The notes: a model not told the origin generated them from the sequence alone. A stretch of DNA of 64,000 nt from Vibrio sp. RE88 (GCF_013113835.1 NZ_VTYQ01000008.1:1-64000); one strand, 5' to 3'; shown: positions 1 to 8,938, counted from the first letter of the stretch. Numbers and translations: made by a program.

Positions 1-107
1 CATAGCGTTGTGGACCCACCTGATTCCATGCCGAACTCAGAAGTGAAACGCAATAGCGCCGATGGTAGTGTGGGGCTTCCCCATGTGAGAGTAGGACATC
101 GCCATGC
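1..107 (+). rRNA. rrf: 5S ribosomal RNA, 3' part (5' end outside window)
   Basis: The first bases carry the conserved 5S core: CCCACCTGATTCCATGCCGA, then GAACTCAGAAGTGAAACG and the closing GAGAGTAGGACATCGCCA. About the first ten bases of the mature RNA lie before the window. The exact 3' end is inferred from where the closing helix should finish. It marks the end of an rRNA operon read on the plus strand, followed about 90 bases later by a tRNA gene. Confidence 0.95.
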
Positions 108-196
108 TTGTTTATTGTTTTTAGATTTTGAAAAATCTAAAGGCAAAACTAAAACCTAGCATTATTAAAGTAAGACTAAGTTTTAGGACAATTTGT

Positions 197-287
197 GGAG
201 AGATGGCTGAGTGGTTGAAAGCACCGGTCTTGAAAACCGGCATACGTTAATAGCGTATCTAGGGTTCAAATCCCTATCTCTCCGCCA
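197..287 (+). tRNA. tRNA-Ser (anticodon UGA)
   Basis: The 91-nt gene folds as a class II tRNA. The acceptor stem GGAGAGA (197-203) pairs with TCTCTCC (277-283). The anticodon stem CCGGT/ACCGG encloses loop CTTGAAA with anticodon TGA at 231-233. A long variable arm (ATACGTTAATAGCGTAT) is typical of serine tRNAs, the T loop is GTTCAAATC, and the CCA end is encoded. It lies just after the 5S gene and may be co-transcribed with the rRNA operon. Confidence 0.97.
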
Positions 288-296
288 CTATTAAGA

Positions 297-325
297 AAGC
301 CCGTTGCTAACGCAACGGGCTTTTT
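297..325 (+). terminator. Intrinsic terminator after 5S/tRNA-Ser
   Basis: A perfect 9-bp GC-rich stem, GCCCGTTGC (299-307) with GCAACGGGC (312-320), has loop TAAC and is followed by five T on the plus strand. It ends transcription of the tRNA and probably the rRNA operon. Confidence 0.9.
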
Positions 326-434
326 GCATTTCAGGTATTTGAAAACGACTACCTGACAAATACTACTTCTACAAAGAACGGATCTGACAGCCCAAAAGCT
401 GAACTCATCACCTCTATATCTAGTTTCTGAAGAT

Positions 435-463
435 ACAAAAAAGCCGACACATAATGTCGGCCA
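435..463 (-). terminator. Intrinsic terminator of add
   Basis: Read on the minus strand, GCCGACA and TGTCGGC (443-449 / 455-461) form a 7-bp stem followed by a run of six T. It lies just downstream of the add stop codon. Confidence 0.85.
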
Positions 464-483
464 AATAAAAGCGAGTAAATAGA

Positions 484-1488
484 TTAAGCGCGGTTGGCGA
501 CTTTATCCTTAAGTTCTTGCTTCTCTGTATCTGAGATGAATGCCAGCTCTAAGCCATTGATCTGTGTCTGACGAATTTCATCTTGTGATAGGCCAGCTTG
601 CGGCGCAGCCACTTCGTATTCGTATGGCAGCTCAATACCTTCCACTGCTGGGTCATCGGTGTTCAGACAGGCTAGCACACCGTGATCAAGGAACTGTTTG
701 ATCGGGTGGTTGGCTAGAGACTCTACCGTACTGGTCTGGAAGTTAGAGGTTAGACAAGACTCAATACCAATGCGGTTTTCTGCAAGGTAATCCATCAGTT
801 TAGGATCGTGAATGGCTTTGACGCCATGACCGATACGAGTGGCTCCTAGCTCTTGAATCGCTTGCCACATGCTTTCGGCACCGGCAGCTTCACCTGCATG
901 AACCGTTACGTTCAGACCAGCTTCTTTGACTTGAGTGAAATGTTTAACAAAGCGATCACCTGGTTGGCCCAGTTCGTCACCGGCCAGATCAACGGCTACA
1001 ATTTTGTCTTTTTGTGTCAGGATGGCATCCAGTTCTTGCTGACATGCATCTGTACCGAATGTACGACTCATAATGCCAATTAGGTTAGCTTTGATACCAA
1101 AATCACGAACACCAGCCTCTACGCCATCGACAACCGCTTCAACAACACCTTCTACAGGCAGTTTGTGTTTCATCGCCATGTAGTAAGGTGAGAAGCGCAG
1201 CTCAGCGTAATCAATTTGCGCATTCAGTGCATCTTCAACATTTTCGTAAGCAACGCGACGACAAGCGTCCAGATCACCAAGAACCGACACTCCCCAATCT
1301 AACTTAGATAGGAACGCGACAAGAGACGGCTCTGCTTCAACGATTTGTACATGCGGTGTCAGTGACTCCACATCGTAAGCTGGCAGGGCAATACCAAACT
1401 TCTGGCCAAGTTCTAAAATGGTTTTGGTGCGGATGTTTCCGTCAAGATGACGGTGCAAATCTGTAAGTGGTATGTTCTTGGTTATCAT
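484..1488 (-). CDS. add: Adenosine deaminase
   Basis: Hydrolyses adenosine (and deoxyadenosine) to inosine and ammonia in the cytoplasm for purine salvage. The 334-residue protein starts with the zinc-binding LHRHLDG motif (His12, His14) and carries the catalytic VTVHAGE segment and a metal-binding NTDDPAVEG segment near the C-terminus; all are intact. I place the start at the ATG at 1488. An in-frame extension of 22 hydrophobic residues exists upstream, but it would run across the predicted promoter, and the shorter form matches other Vibrio Add proteins. It is a single gene with its own promoter and terminator. The adenine riboswitch known before an add gene in V. vulnificus is absent here. 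Confidence 0.95.
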   Translation of the reverse strand: MITKNIPLTDLHRHLDGNIRTKTILELGQKFGIALPAYDVESLTPHVQIVEAEPSLVAFLSKLDWGVSVLGDLDACRRVAYENVEDALNAQIDYAELRFSPYYMAMKHKLPVEGVVEAVVDGVEAGVRDFGIKANLIGIMSRTFGTDACQQELDAILTQKDKIVAVDLAGDELGQPGDRFVKHFTQVKEAGLNVTVHAGEAAGAESMWQAIQELGATRIGHGVKAIHDPKLMDYLAENRIGIESCLTSNFQTSTVESLANHPIKQFLDHGVLACLNTDDPAVEGIELPYEYEVAAPQAGLSQDEIRQTQINGLELAFISDTEKQELKDKVANRA

Positions 1489-1519
1489 TATAGTAATTCC
1501 GATTGTCTGAATTGAGCTA

Positions 1520-1548
1520 AGTATAAGAATCAATGCCAGAAGTGTCAG
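1520..1548 (-). promoter_or_regulatory. Predicted sigma-70 promoter of add
   Basis: On the minus strand, CTGACA (1543-1548) is separated by exactly 17 bases from TATACT (1520-1525), one mismatch from each consensus hexamer. The predicted start of transcription near 1513 leaves a leader of about 25 bases. Not experimentally supported. Confidence 0.65.
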
Positions 1549-1586
1549 TAGCAAATGCTCGCAAAACCGGCCAAGAGTGGTGTTAT

Positions 1587-4127
1587 TTACTTCATGTTAA
1601 CCAGATCTGTTGGCCACTCTTCGAACGGAACTGGACGACTAAATAAGAACCCCTGCCCCTGAGGGCAATTGAGAGATGTTAGCATTTGTGCCTGCTCTGA
1701 TGTCTCTATGCCTTCAGCGACCAAGTCAACTTTCATACCACGAGTCATGTTGATGATGGCGGCGACAATGGACGTGTCGAGATTCTCTTTTTCCATTTTC
1801 TGCACGAAAGTTCGATCGATTTTCAAACAGTCAAAAGGCAGCTTATGCAGATATGCCAAAGAGCTGTAGCCAGTACCAAAATCGTCAATGGCGATATGAA
1901 TACCCAAATCTCGGATAGCCTGCATGTTTTTAACGATGACAGGATCATTATCGACAATCCTCGACTCGGTGATTTCTAAAGTCAGGTTGCCAGCGTTTAA
2001 ACCTGATGAAGAAAGTACTGAGCGCAGTGAACCGATGAGATCTGGCTGAGAAAGCTGGTTAACTGACAAGTTAACATGCAGATGGAAGCGCTCGTCCCAT
2101 TTGCCTTCTTTCATGCCTTTGACCGTGTCATTGCAGGCCTGAGTGAGTATTTGCTCACCGATAGAGCCAATTAGCCCGCTTTCTTCAGCGATAGGGATAA
2201 AGTCGAGTGGTGAGATGAGACCCGATGAGGGGGATAGCCAACGGGCAAGCGCCTCGGCACCGATGACTGCTCCGGTGTTAAGATCAACAATCGGTTGGTA
2301 GAAAGGAACAAACTCTTGATGCTCCAAAGCGTCTTTGATTTTGGCCTGCATTAACGTGCGTTTACGTGAAACATCGGCCATTTCAGGTTTGTAGTAGCTG
2401 ACCTGAGTCAACTCTTGCTTCGCATTGCTCAGCGCAATGCTGCCGTTGCGAAGCCAAAGCGTCATATTATTGTGCTCACTTTCGGTCACCACACCAATTG
2501 ATACATTCACCACCACACTTTCTTGCTCCATGACAAACGGTGATGCGAACATCTGCTGAATTCGATGGATCGCAAGGGTAATCTGCTCATCACTTGGTGG
2601 TTGAGAAAAATAAAACGCAAACTCATCACCAGCAATTCTGGCGAGATACCAATCATCGTCGAACAAAGTTCGCAGGCGCTCGGCGATGATCACCAGCAGT
2701 TGATCGCCTTTATAGTGGCCAAGACTGTCGTTGATATCACGGAATTTGTTGATCCCGATCAGCAGCAGGCAACCATTCATCTTAGGCAGCGCATCGCAGG
2801 TCTCAATCAGCCCCTCTCGGCTGTAAAGCTTGGTCAATGAATCGTAGAGTAATTGCGAACGCAAGGCGCGGAATGAGGCTTTGAGGTTATTGGCCATTTC
2901 GTTAAAGGCAAAGACCAGCATGCTGGTTTCGTAGATGTAGCCCGGTTTAGGCATGGTGCTGTCCCAGTCGCCTTTTGCCAAATGTTTTGCAGCTGCAGCC
3001 GTTGAAGTGATGGGTGCAACGACGCGATTAAACGCCACTAAACCAATCAAGATGCCGATAAAACTGGCAATGACGCCGATGATCCAACTATCACGCTGGC
3101 TTTCAGGTAATTGGCCGAGTAAGTCGGATTCAGAAATGGCTACCCCGATATACCATTTAAGGCCGAATTGATCGGTGTAAGGTGTGATGTGATTGAAGTA
3201 TCTTGCACCATTGATATCGATACTAAAGCGATTGGTTTCCTGCGAGGCGTGATAGCCTTGGTCAAAGGCGTACTGGGCACTGGTTTGAACTATCGGATTG
3301 GAGCTCTCGGTCGCCAATAAGCGCTGGCCTTTGTCGCTGAGGGGCGTGCCCCACGAGACAACACTTCCACCAGTAGAGTGTGCAACCAGCCTTTGCTTCG
3401 CATCAAACAGGTAAATGGCCGCGTTGGTTTTTTCCTGTTGATGCTTTAAGAAAGTATTAAAGGTGTCGATTTTGACGTCGGTGACGACCACTCCCTGAAA
3501 CGCTTGTTGTTGGTAAACGGGCGTTAACGCTGACAAAGTGATTTCCTGACGTTCATCAGCATTGGCATAAATGGATGACCACATCGGCGCTTGCTTTTCG
3601 GCGACTGGGGCGTACCAAGGTCGAATCCTAGGGTCATAACCCTCAAAGACTGAACGAACATCCTTGCTTATCATCTGACCGCGATAAATAACCAGTTTCT
3701 GTGCTGTGCGGTCATCTTGAATCATTAAGGTGTAACCCTGATTCGATTCTTTACGAAAGCCGACATACTCTGCGCCCTCGCCGCCAAAGCCAATTACGTC
3801 TAATTGCGGTATGGAGCGATACAAATCTTGGAAGCTGGCTAGGAGAAACTGTTCTATCTCACTGGTGTCGCCTTTCTCGTAGAGCTGATTAAAGCCGATG
3901 TTATGGCTAAGAGACAGGCTGGCTTCGAATGGTTTACTGAGAAAGTCATTAAGTTCAAGAGTGACGTTATCTGTGAGCGCCGTGAGTTGTTTATCGCTGA
4001 TATCGAGAACCATCTCTTCGTAGCTGCGCTTTTGCACAGCGACAATGACCCCTATTGTAAAGATAAAAATCATGACAAAAGGGAGAACGACTGCGGTTCT
4101 TAATGTGATTTGCGTAGTTGCCGACAT
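1587..4127 (-). CDS. Membrane-bound sensor with dCache, HAMP, GGDEF and EAL domains
   Basis: An 846-residue inner-membrane protein that probably makes and/or degrades cyclic di-GMP in response to a periplasmic ligand. In order: TM helix at about 13-30, a large periplasmic Cache-type region to about 340, a second TM helix at about 345-365, HAMP, GGDEF, then EAL. The GGDEF signature reads AGDEF (499-503), a variant active in some cyclases, and the inhibitory RxxD site before it is missing. The EAL domain looks catalytic: EAL at 625-627, DDFGTGYSS and VAEGIET are present. Net phosphodiesterase activity seems more likely than cyclase, but this is inference. It lies 155 bases downstream of ntrC on the same strand. 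A GGDEF-family gene sits beside ntrC in V. cholerae too, as I recall. Confidence 0.93.
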   Translation of the reverse strand: MSATTQITLRTAVVLPFVMIFIFTIGVIVAVQKRSYEEMVLDISDKQLTALTDNVTLELNDFLSKPFEASLSLSHNIGFNQLYEKGDTSEIEQFLLASFQDLYRSIPQLDVIGFGGEGAEYVGFRKESNQGYTLMIQDDRTAQKLVIYRGQMISKDVRSVFEGYDPRIRPWYAPVAEKQAPMWSSIYANADERQEITLSALTPVYQQQAFQGVVVTDVKIDTFNTFLKHQQEKTNAAIYLFDAKQRLVAHSTGGSVVSWGTPLSDKGQRLLATESSNPIVQTSAQYAFDQGYHASQETNRFSIDINGARYFNHITPYTDQFGLKWYIGVAISESDLLGQLPESQRDSWIIGVIASFIGILIGLVAFNRVVAPITSTAAAAKHLAKGDWDSTMPKPGYIYETSMLVFAFNEMANNLKASFRALRSQLLYDSLTKLYSREGLIETCDALPKMNGCLLLIGINKFRDINDSLGHYKGDQLLVIIAERLRTLFDDDWYLARIAGDEFAFYFSQPPSDEQITLAIHRIQQMFASPFVMEQESVVVNVSIGVVTESEHNNMTLWLRNGSIALSNAKQELTQVSYYKPEMADVSRKRTLMQAKIKDALEHQEFVPFYQPIVDLNTGAVIGAEALARWLSPSSGLISPLDFIPIAEESGLIGSIGEQILTQACNDTVKGMKEGKWDERFHLHVNLSVNQLSQPDLIGSLRSVLSSSGLNAGNLTLEITESRIVDNDPVIVKNMQAIRDLGIHIAIDDFGTGYSSLAYLHKLPFDCLKIDRTFVQKMEKENLDTSIVAAIINMTRGMKVDLVAEGIETSEQAQMLTSLNCPQGQGFLFSRPVPFEEWPTDLVNMK

Positions 4128-4210
4128 GCTGTCCTTAAATACCTGAAACTAAAATCCGTGTTGGCGGGTTTGAGTCTGCAAGCAAACAGCCATAGTGCAC
4201 TGGTGCTGAC

Positions 4211-4261
4211 CCATAAAGCCCTAAAATGCTTATCAATTGTACAATGCGACAGGCTTTATGG
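4211..4261. repeat. 10-bp inverted repeat between ntrC and the GGDEF-EAL gene
   Basis: CCATAAAGCC (4211-4220) is perfectly repeated in inverted orientation as GGCTTTATGG (4252-4261). The 31-base spacer itself holds the 10-bp palindrome ATTGTACAAT (4236-4245). No T run follows on either strand, so it is not a standard intrinsic terminator. It could be an RNA hairpin in the ntrC 3' region or an operator. Confidence 0.5.
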
Positions 4262-4282
4262 AATAAATTAATGAGCTAGATG

Positions 4283-5686
4283 TTAATAAAGCTCTTTTAG
4301 TTTTCTGGTTAAAGTGTTTCTGCCCCAACCAAGCACTTTGGCTGCATCTTGCTTATGGCCGTTAGTATGCTCTAAGGCCGCTTCCAAAAGTATACGTTCA
4401 AATTCAGGAAGTGCGTAGGTCAGCAATTCGGTATCCCCTTGAGAGAGCGACTGTCTTGCCCAGCTAGAAAGCTGCTGCTGCCAGCTGACATTGCTATCAA
4501 AGCTGGTGCTGGATTTTTCCTCTAGCAGTTCAGCAGGTAGATCGGCGGGGAGAATTTCGCTGCCACTGGCCATGACGGTTAGCCAGCGACAGATGTTCTC
4601 TAGCTGTCTGACATTCCCCGGCCAGCTAAGTTTATTCAATGCTTCAATCGCTGAAGGATGCAGGGTTTTGACATCCACACCAAGTTCTTCTGCGGCTAAG
4701 GAAAGAAAGTGCAGAGTGAGCTTTTCGATATCTTGCTTACGTTCACGAAGGGCTGGAATTTGCACGCGGATAACATTAAGACGGTGGAATAAATCTTCAC
4801 GAAAGTCGCCTTGATGAACCAGCTTTTCCAGATTCTGGTGCGTCGCGGCGACAATACGCACATCCACTTTGATTGGAGAGTGCCCCCCGACTCGATAGAA
4901 CTGACCATCAGCGAGGACACGTAGCAGCCGAGTCTGAATGTCGAGTGGCATGTCACCAATTTCATCCAGAAACAAAGTCCCCCCGTTAGCTTGCTCAAAA
5001 CGGCCTTGTCGAACGCTATTGGCACCGGTAAAGGCCCCTTTTTCATGCCCAAACAATTCAGACTCAATCAGGTCTTTGGGAATTGCCGCCATGTTAAGCG
5101 CAATAAATGGCTTACTGGCTCGCGGGCTGTGGCGGTGCAGTGCGTGAGCGACCAGTTCTTTACCTGTACCAGATTCACCATTTATCAATACTGAAATTGA
5201 AGAGCGAGACAGGCGGCCGATAGCGCGAAACACCTCTTGCATTGCGGGTGCTTCACCAATAATTTCTGGCGCATTGTAGTCGTTGGGGTCTGAATTCGCT
5301 TGGTCGCGTTTTTGCTCCTGACTGTGGGTGATGGCACGTTCAACTAACGTTAGCGTTTCATCCACATCAAATGGCTTAGGTAGGTATTCGAAAGCCCCTT
5401 TTTGATAGGCATTGACCGCGGCATCCAGATCAGAGTGCGCCGTCATGATGATCACAGGTAAGTCTGGTGAGCGTTCGTTTACTTGTTTGAGGAGCTCTAT
5501 ACCGTCGATGCCCGGCATACGAATATCGGACACCAGTACGTCCGGTGTTTCGCGTTCCAGCGCCAGTAGAACGCTTTCTGCATCAGAAAACGTATCGCAC
5601 TTAATATTTGCTGATGAAAGGGTTTTCTCCATGACCCAGCGGATAGAGCTGTCATCATCTACTACCCAAACGTATCCTTTACTCAT
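4283..5686 (-). CDS. glnG: Nitrogen regulation response regulator NtrC (NR(I))
   Basis: Sigma-54-dependent activator of nitrogen-limitation genes. The 467-residue protein has a receiver domain with the phosphoacceptor Asp54 in SDIRMPG, an AAA+ domain with Walker A GESGTGKE and the sigma-54 contact loop GAFTGA, and a C-terminal Fis-type helix-turn-helix (about 430-465). Length and architecture equal E. coli NtrC. It follows ntrB by 39 bases, so the two are probably co-transcribed from the ntrB promoter and any read-through from glnA. Its binding sites are visible upstream of both ntrB and glnA. Confidence 0.97.
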   Translation of the reverse strand: MSKGYVWVVDDDSSIRWVMEKTLSSANIKCDTFSDAESVLLALERETPDVLVSDIRMPGIDGIELLKQVNERSPDLPVIIMTAHSDLDAAVNAYQKGAFEYLPKPFDVDETLTLVERAITHSQEQKRDQANSDPNDYNAPEIIGEAPAMQEVFRAIGRLSRSSISVLINGESGTGKELVAHALHRHSPRASKPFIALNMAAIPKDLIESELFGHEKGAFTGANSVRQGRFEQANGGTLFLDEIGDMPLDIQTRLLRVLADGQFYRVGGHSPIKVDVRIVAATHQNLEKLVHQGDFREDLFHRLNVIRVQIPALRERKQDIEKLTLHFLSLAAEELGVDVKTLHPSAIEALNKLSWPGNVRQLENICRWLTVMASGSEILPADLPAELLEEKSSTSFDSNVSWQQQLSSWARQSLSQGDTELLTYALPEFERILLEAALEHTNGHKQDAAKVLGWGRNTLTRKLKELY

Positions 5687-5725
5687 AACAAACTTATCCT
5701 TTCAGCAATGCCACTAACGTAAAAT

Positions 5726-6772
5726 TTAAATTGGCAGATATATGGTGAATGTGGTTCTGCCTGGCCAGCTTTCGACATCAATTTTGCCCTGATGCTGGTC
5801 TATCAGGTTCTGAGCAATGGATAAGCCCAGCCCTGTGCCGCCTTCTCTTCCGCTGACCATGGGATAGAAAAGGGTGTCTTGTAATTCTGCGGGGATGCCC
5901 GGCCCGTTGTCGATGATCTCCACCCGCGCCGCTAATTTGCAGCGCTGACCGTGAATGTTGGTTTGATGCACCGTTCTGGTGCGAATGATGATATTGCCAT
6001 TGTTCTGCTTTTGCAGAATTTGCCCTGCATTACTGACAATATTCAAAAGCGCTTGCTCAATCTGATCCGAATCCATTAAAAACTCAGGCAAGCTTGGGTC
6101 GTAATCGCGCTCAATCGTCACGGACTGTGCAACTTCGAGTTCGACTAACTGGCGCACCTTCTCCAGAATCAGATGGAGGTTTTCCTGTTGTTTCTTGCCA
6201 GGCTTTTGTGGGCCAAGTAAGCGATCGACTAAGGAACGTAATCGGTCCGCCTGTTCGATGATGATTTGGGTGTATTCCGTCAGAGATTGGTCGGGCAGCA
6301 TACGTTCTAGTAACTGCGCTGCGCCGCGTAGCCCGCCCAGTGGGTTTTTTATCTCATGAGCGAGCCCACGCACCAGCAGCTTGGCGGCTTGCTGTTGAGC
6401 GTGTTGATTCAGCTCTTGTGATAAACGACGTTGCTGACCAATTTTGCGCATTTCGACCAGCAGCATAAGCTCTTTCTGCCAAGAGATCGGGCTGACGGTG
6501 ACTTCAAGCATCAAGGGTTTGCCATCGACTACAAAAGTCACATCGCTGTCAGTGATACTCTGACCGCTTTGTAGCGGTTGAGACAACAAGGCTAAGTCCA
6601 TGGAAGCGTGTTGAATGAGCTTGGACAATGGCTGGTCAACGATGCGTTTAGCGCTTTGTGAAAACAGCTGCTCTGCGGCTGGATTGGCGTAACGAACCTG
6701 AAGCGATTCGTTCATGATCAGCACAGAGGTGACCTGATGATTGAGTATTATGTTATCGAGTTCGCTGCTCAC
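5726..6772 (-). CDS. glnL: Nitrogen regulation sensor kinase NtrB (NR(II))
   Basis: Cytoplasmic histidine kinase/phosphatase that phosphorylates NtrC under nitrogen limitation and is controlled by PII. The 348-residue protein has an N-terminal PAS domain (about 10-110), a HisKA domain with His139 in AHEIKNPL, and an ATPase domain with the N box and the G-rich GREGGTGLGLS motif. His139 matches the E. coli number. There is no TM segment. A perfect NtrC operator sits 35 bases before the start, which implies NtrC control of this promoter as in E. coli glnL. Confidence 0.96.
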   Translation of the reverse strand: MSSELDNIILNHQVTSVLIMNESLQVRYANPAAEQLFSQSAKRIVDQPLSKLIQHASMDLALLSQPLQSGQSITDSDVTFVVDGKPLMLEVTVSPISWQKELMLLVEMRKIGQQRRLSQELNQHAQQQAAKLLVRGLAHEIKNPLGGLRGAAQLLERMLPDQSLTEYTQIIIEQADRLRSLVDRLLGPQKPGKKQQENLHLILEKVRQLVELEVAQSVTIERDYDPSLPEFLMDSDQIEQALLNIVSNAGQILQKQNNGNIIIRTRTVHQTNIHGQRCKLAARVEIIDNGPGIPAELQDTLFYPMVSGREGGTGLGLSIAQNLIDQHQGKIDVESWPGRTTFTIYLPI

Positions 6773-6807
6773 GGTTATCCCTCATCCTTGACCTTAAAAT
6801 GTGCAAT

Positions 6808-6822
6808 GCACCAATTTGGTGC
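6808..6822. promoter_or_regulatory. NtrC binding site upstream of ntrB
   Basis: GCACCAATTTGGTGC is a perfect match to the NtrC operator (GCACCA, three bases, TGGTGC). It lies 35 bases upstream of the ntrB start, where bound NtrC would overlap a sigma-70 promoter and repress it, as at E. coli glnLp. Confidence 0.85.
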
Positions 6823-7005
6823 GGTTACATTCCAAGTATGGCGCAATAACCCATGCAGAAGAAGTGAAAAGTCCAGATATCACAGGCTTTTCAGTATCCT
6901 TGCCGTTAATTGCACCGTTATGAACAGTAACAATGCAATAAGCTTGCCGTGCATAAGATATTGAATAGAAAAGATTTGAAGTGAATTTTATTGATATATA
7001 AGACA

Positions 7006-7034
7006 TAAAAAAGGCTCACCAAAAAGGTGAGCCT
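7006..7034 (-). terminator. Intrinsic terminator of glnA
   Basis: An 8-bp stem GGCTCACC/GGTGAGCC (7013-7020 / 7026-7033) with an A-rich loop is followed on the minus strand by six T. It separates glnA from ntrB-ntrC, leaving some read-through possible. Confidence 0.88.
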
Positions 7035-7062
7035 CGAAGGAAGGGGCTAATCGATCGAGCGA

Positions 7063-8472
7063 TTACACTGAGTAGTAAAGTTCGAACTCAAGTGGGTGAG
7101 TCGTCATGTTTACTTGCTCGACGTCTTGAGACTTAAGGCCGATGTAAGAATCGATAAAGTCATCAGAGAACACGCCACCTGCTGTTAGGAACTCACGGTC
7201 TGCATCTAGTGAATCTAGTGCATCTTTCAGTGAGTAAGCAACGGTTGGGATTTCAGCTGCTTCTTCCGCTGGTAGGTCGTACAAGTCTTTGTCCATCGCT
7301 TCACCTGGGTGAATCTTGTTCTTAATACCGTCAAGACCAGCCATTAGCATTGCTGCGAAACATAGGTATGGGTTAGCTGATGGATCACCGAAGCGAACTT
7401 CGATACGACGTGCTTTCGGGCTTGGTACCACAGGGATACGAATAGAAGCACTACGGTTACGAGCAGAGTAAGCCAGCATTACAGGTGCTTCGAAGCCTGG
7501 AACGAGACGCTTGTATGAGTTAGTCGCTGCGTTCGCGAATGCGTTGATTGCGCGAGCGTGCTTGATGATACCACCGATGTAGTAAAGGGCTGTTTCAGAC
7601 AGGCCGCCGTACTTGTCACCCGCGAATAGGTTAACGCCGTCTTTAGCTAGAGATTGGTGAACGTGCATACCAGAGCCGTTGTCACCAACTAGTGGTTTAG
7701 GCATAAAGGTTGCGGTCTTACCAAATGCGTGAGCAACGTTATGAACCACGTACTTGTAGATTTGGATTTCATCTGCTTTGGTTGTCAAGGTGTTGAAGCG
7801 AGTCGCGATTTCATTCTGACCAGCAGTCGCAACTTCGTGGTGGTGCGCTTCTACAACCAGACCCATTTCTTCCATGATTAGACACATAGCAGAACGGATG
7901 TCTTGAGATGAATCAACAGGAGCTACTGGGAAGTAACCACCTTTCACGCCTGGACGGTGACCTTTGTTGCCTTCTTCGTAATCAGAACCTGTGTTCCATG
8001 CAGCTTCTACGTCGTCGATCTTAAAGAAAGAGCCTGACATATCAGTCGCGAACTTCACGTCGTCGAATAGGAAGAACTCTGGCTCAGGACCGATAAGTAC
8101 GGTATCTGCAACACCTGTAGAGCGCATGTAGTCTTCAGCACGCTTGGCGATAGAGCGAGGGTCGCGGTCGTAGCCTTGCATGGTTGCAGGCTCAAGGATG
8201 TCACAACGGATGTTCAGTGTTGCATCTTCTGTGAATGGGTCAAGTACAGCGGATGACGCATCTGGCATCATAACCATGTCTGACTCGTTGATGCCTTTCC
8301 AGCCAGCAACTGAAGAACCATCGAACATCTTACCTTCTTCGAAGAAGTCTGCATCGATCTGGTGAGCAGGAATTGAGATGTGCTGCTCTTTACCTTTTGT
8401 ATCGGTAAAGCGTAGGTCAACAAACTTAACTTCGTTTTCTTGGATCAGCGATAGAACGTTTTCAACTGACAT
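7063..8472 (-). CDS. glnA: Glutamine synthetase, type I
   Basis: Joins glutamate, ammonia and ATP to make glutamine; the main ammonia-assimilating enzyme. The 469-residue protein is the standard GSI-beta length. Visible motifs include FDGSSVAGW near residue 51, the GPEPEFF and NGSGMH metal/ATP segments, and the adenylylation loop DLYDLP with Tyr398 counting Met (Tyr397 in the usual numbering). Adenylylation control by GlnE is therefore expected. It heads the glnA/ntrB/ntrC group and has a sigma-54 promoter with NtrC sites upstream. Confidence 0.98.
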   Translation of the reverse strand: MSVENVLSLIQENEVKFVDLRFTDTKGKEQHISIPAHQIDADFFEEGKMFDGSSVAGWKGINESDMVMMPDASSAVLDPFTEDATLNIRCDILEPATMQGYDRDPRSIAKRAEDYMRSTGVADTVLIGPEPEFFLFDDVKFATDMSGSFFKIDDVEAAWNTGSDYEEGNKGHRPGVKGGYFPVAPVDSSQDIRSAMCLIMEEMGLVVEAHHHEVATAGQNEIATRFNTLTTKADEIQIYKYVVHNVAHAFGKTATFMPKPLVGDNGSGMHVHQSLAKDGVNLFAGDKYGGLSETALYYIGGIIKHARAINAFANAATNSYKRLVPGFEAPVMLAYSARNRSASIRIPVVPSPKARRIEVRFGDPSANPYLCFAAMLMAGLDGIKNKIHPGEAMDKDLYDLPAEEAAEIPTVAYSLKDALDSLDADREFLTAGGVFSDDFIDSYIGLKSQDVEQVNMTTHPLEFELYYSV

Positions 8473-8580
8473 CTTGGATAACCTCCAGTGTTATTAAAGC
8501 GGTGTTAGCTCGATTGATGAACAAATCCAGCATTGATTAATTTCATTTCAATCGTATTAATCGATGCTGATATCAATAAA

Positions 8581-8595
8581 GCCAAAACCATGCCA
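8581..8595 (-). promoter_or_regulatory. Sigma-54 promoter of glnA
   Basis: On the minus strand TGGCATGGTTTTGGC has the invariant GG and GC with exactly ten bases between them, a good -24/-12 element (consensus TGGCACG, four bases, TTGCA). The start of transcription is expected near 8569, giving a leader of about 95 bases before glnA. Confidence 0.85.
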
Positions 8596-8635
8596 AAAAA
8601 ATTATTCCATTAATTTCAATGAATTAGTGGTTTTG

Positions 8636-8716
8636 GTATCAGTTTGGTGCACCAGCTTGCACCAAAATGATCTTGAATTGCACTTTATTGGTGCAAATCT
8701 CTTAAGGTGCACCAAT
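8636..8716. promoter_or_regulatory. Cluster of NtrC half-sites upstream of the glnA sigma-54 promoter
   Basis: Several NtrC-like elements lie 40-135 bases upstream of the -24 box. TGCACTTTATTGGTGCA at 8679-8695 has the correct spacing with two mismatches in one half. GTATCAGTTTGGTGC at 8636-8650 is a weaker full site. A perfect inverted repeat TTTGGTGCA/TGCACCAAA spans 8643-8666, and GGTGCACC lies at 8706-8713. The arrangement fits an enhancer able to bind more than one NtrC dimer. The same intergenic region (8473-8961) also holds the typA promoter. Confidence 0.75.
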
Positions 8717-8868
8717 ATGAAACAAAAGCGTATTCCATTCAGCCGCCATTCGCCACCTATGTCAATGCACAATTTTGCATATTCAGAGCGATATTGTGTT
8801 CGATCAAAGCATATTCTTCAGAAAACCAACGTATCAGATCACATATTTCTGGGTTTTTCGCTAAAATC

Positions 8869-8877
8869 TGGTACATT
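8869..8877 (+). promoter_or_regulatory. Possible extended -10 promoter of typA
   Basis: TGGTACATT has a TG dinucleotide one base before a -10-like hexamer TACATT; no good -35 box is visible. It would start transcription near 8884, just before the leader hairpin. Weak evidence. Confidence 0.4.
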
Positions 8878-8899
8878 ATGGCCGTTTTTTTAATCAAGT

Positions 8900-8938
8900 A
8901 AGCTCGCTTCATTCATCGACCATGTTTGAAGCGAGCTT
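8900..8938 (+). promoter_or_regulatory. 12-bp hairpin in the typA leader
   Basis: AAGCTCGCTTCA (8900-8911) pairs perfectly with TGAAGCGAGCTT (8927-8938) across a 15-base loop. It is not followed by a T run and ends 23 bases before the typA start codon, so it is more likely a translation- or stability-related leader structure than a terminator. Confidence 0.6.

Noticed and set aside
1489..1554. N-terminal hydrophobic extension of Add that would look like a signal peptide
   Set aside because: It would span the predicted promoter, and other Vibrio Add proteins start at the internal ATG; Add is cytoplasmic.
1489..1586. Possible adenine riboswitch before add, as in V. vulnificus
   Set aside because: The short leader has no GTTTCTAC-type junction or matching stems, and the promoter predicted there leaves only about 25 bases.
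4696..5067. 123-codon open frame inside ntrC on the same strand
   Set aside because: It is an out-of-frame shadow of the AAA+ domain with no ribosome-binding site and no recognisable protein features.
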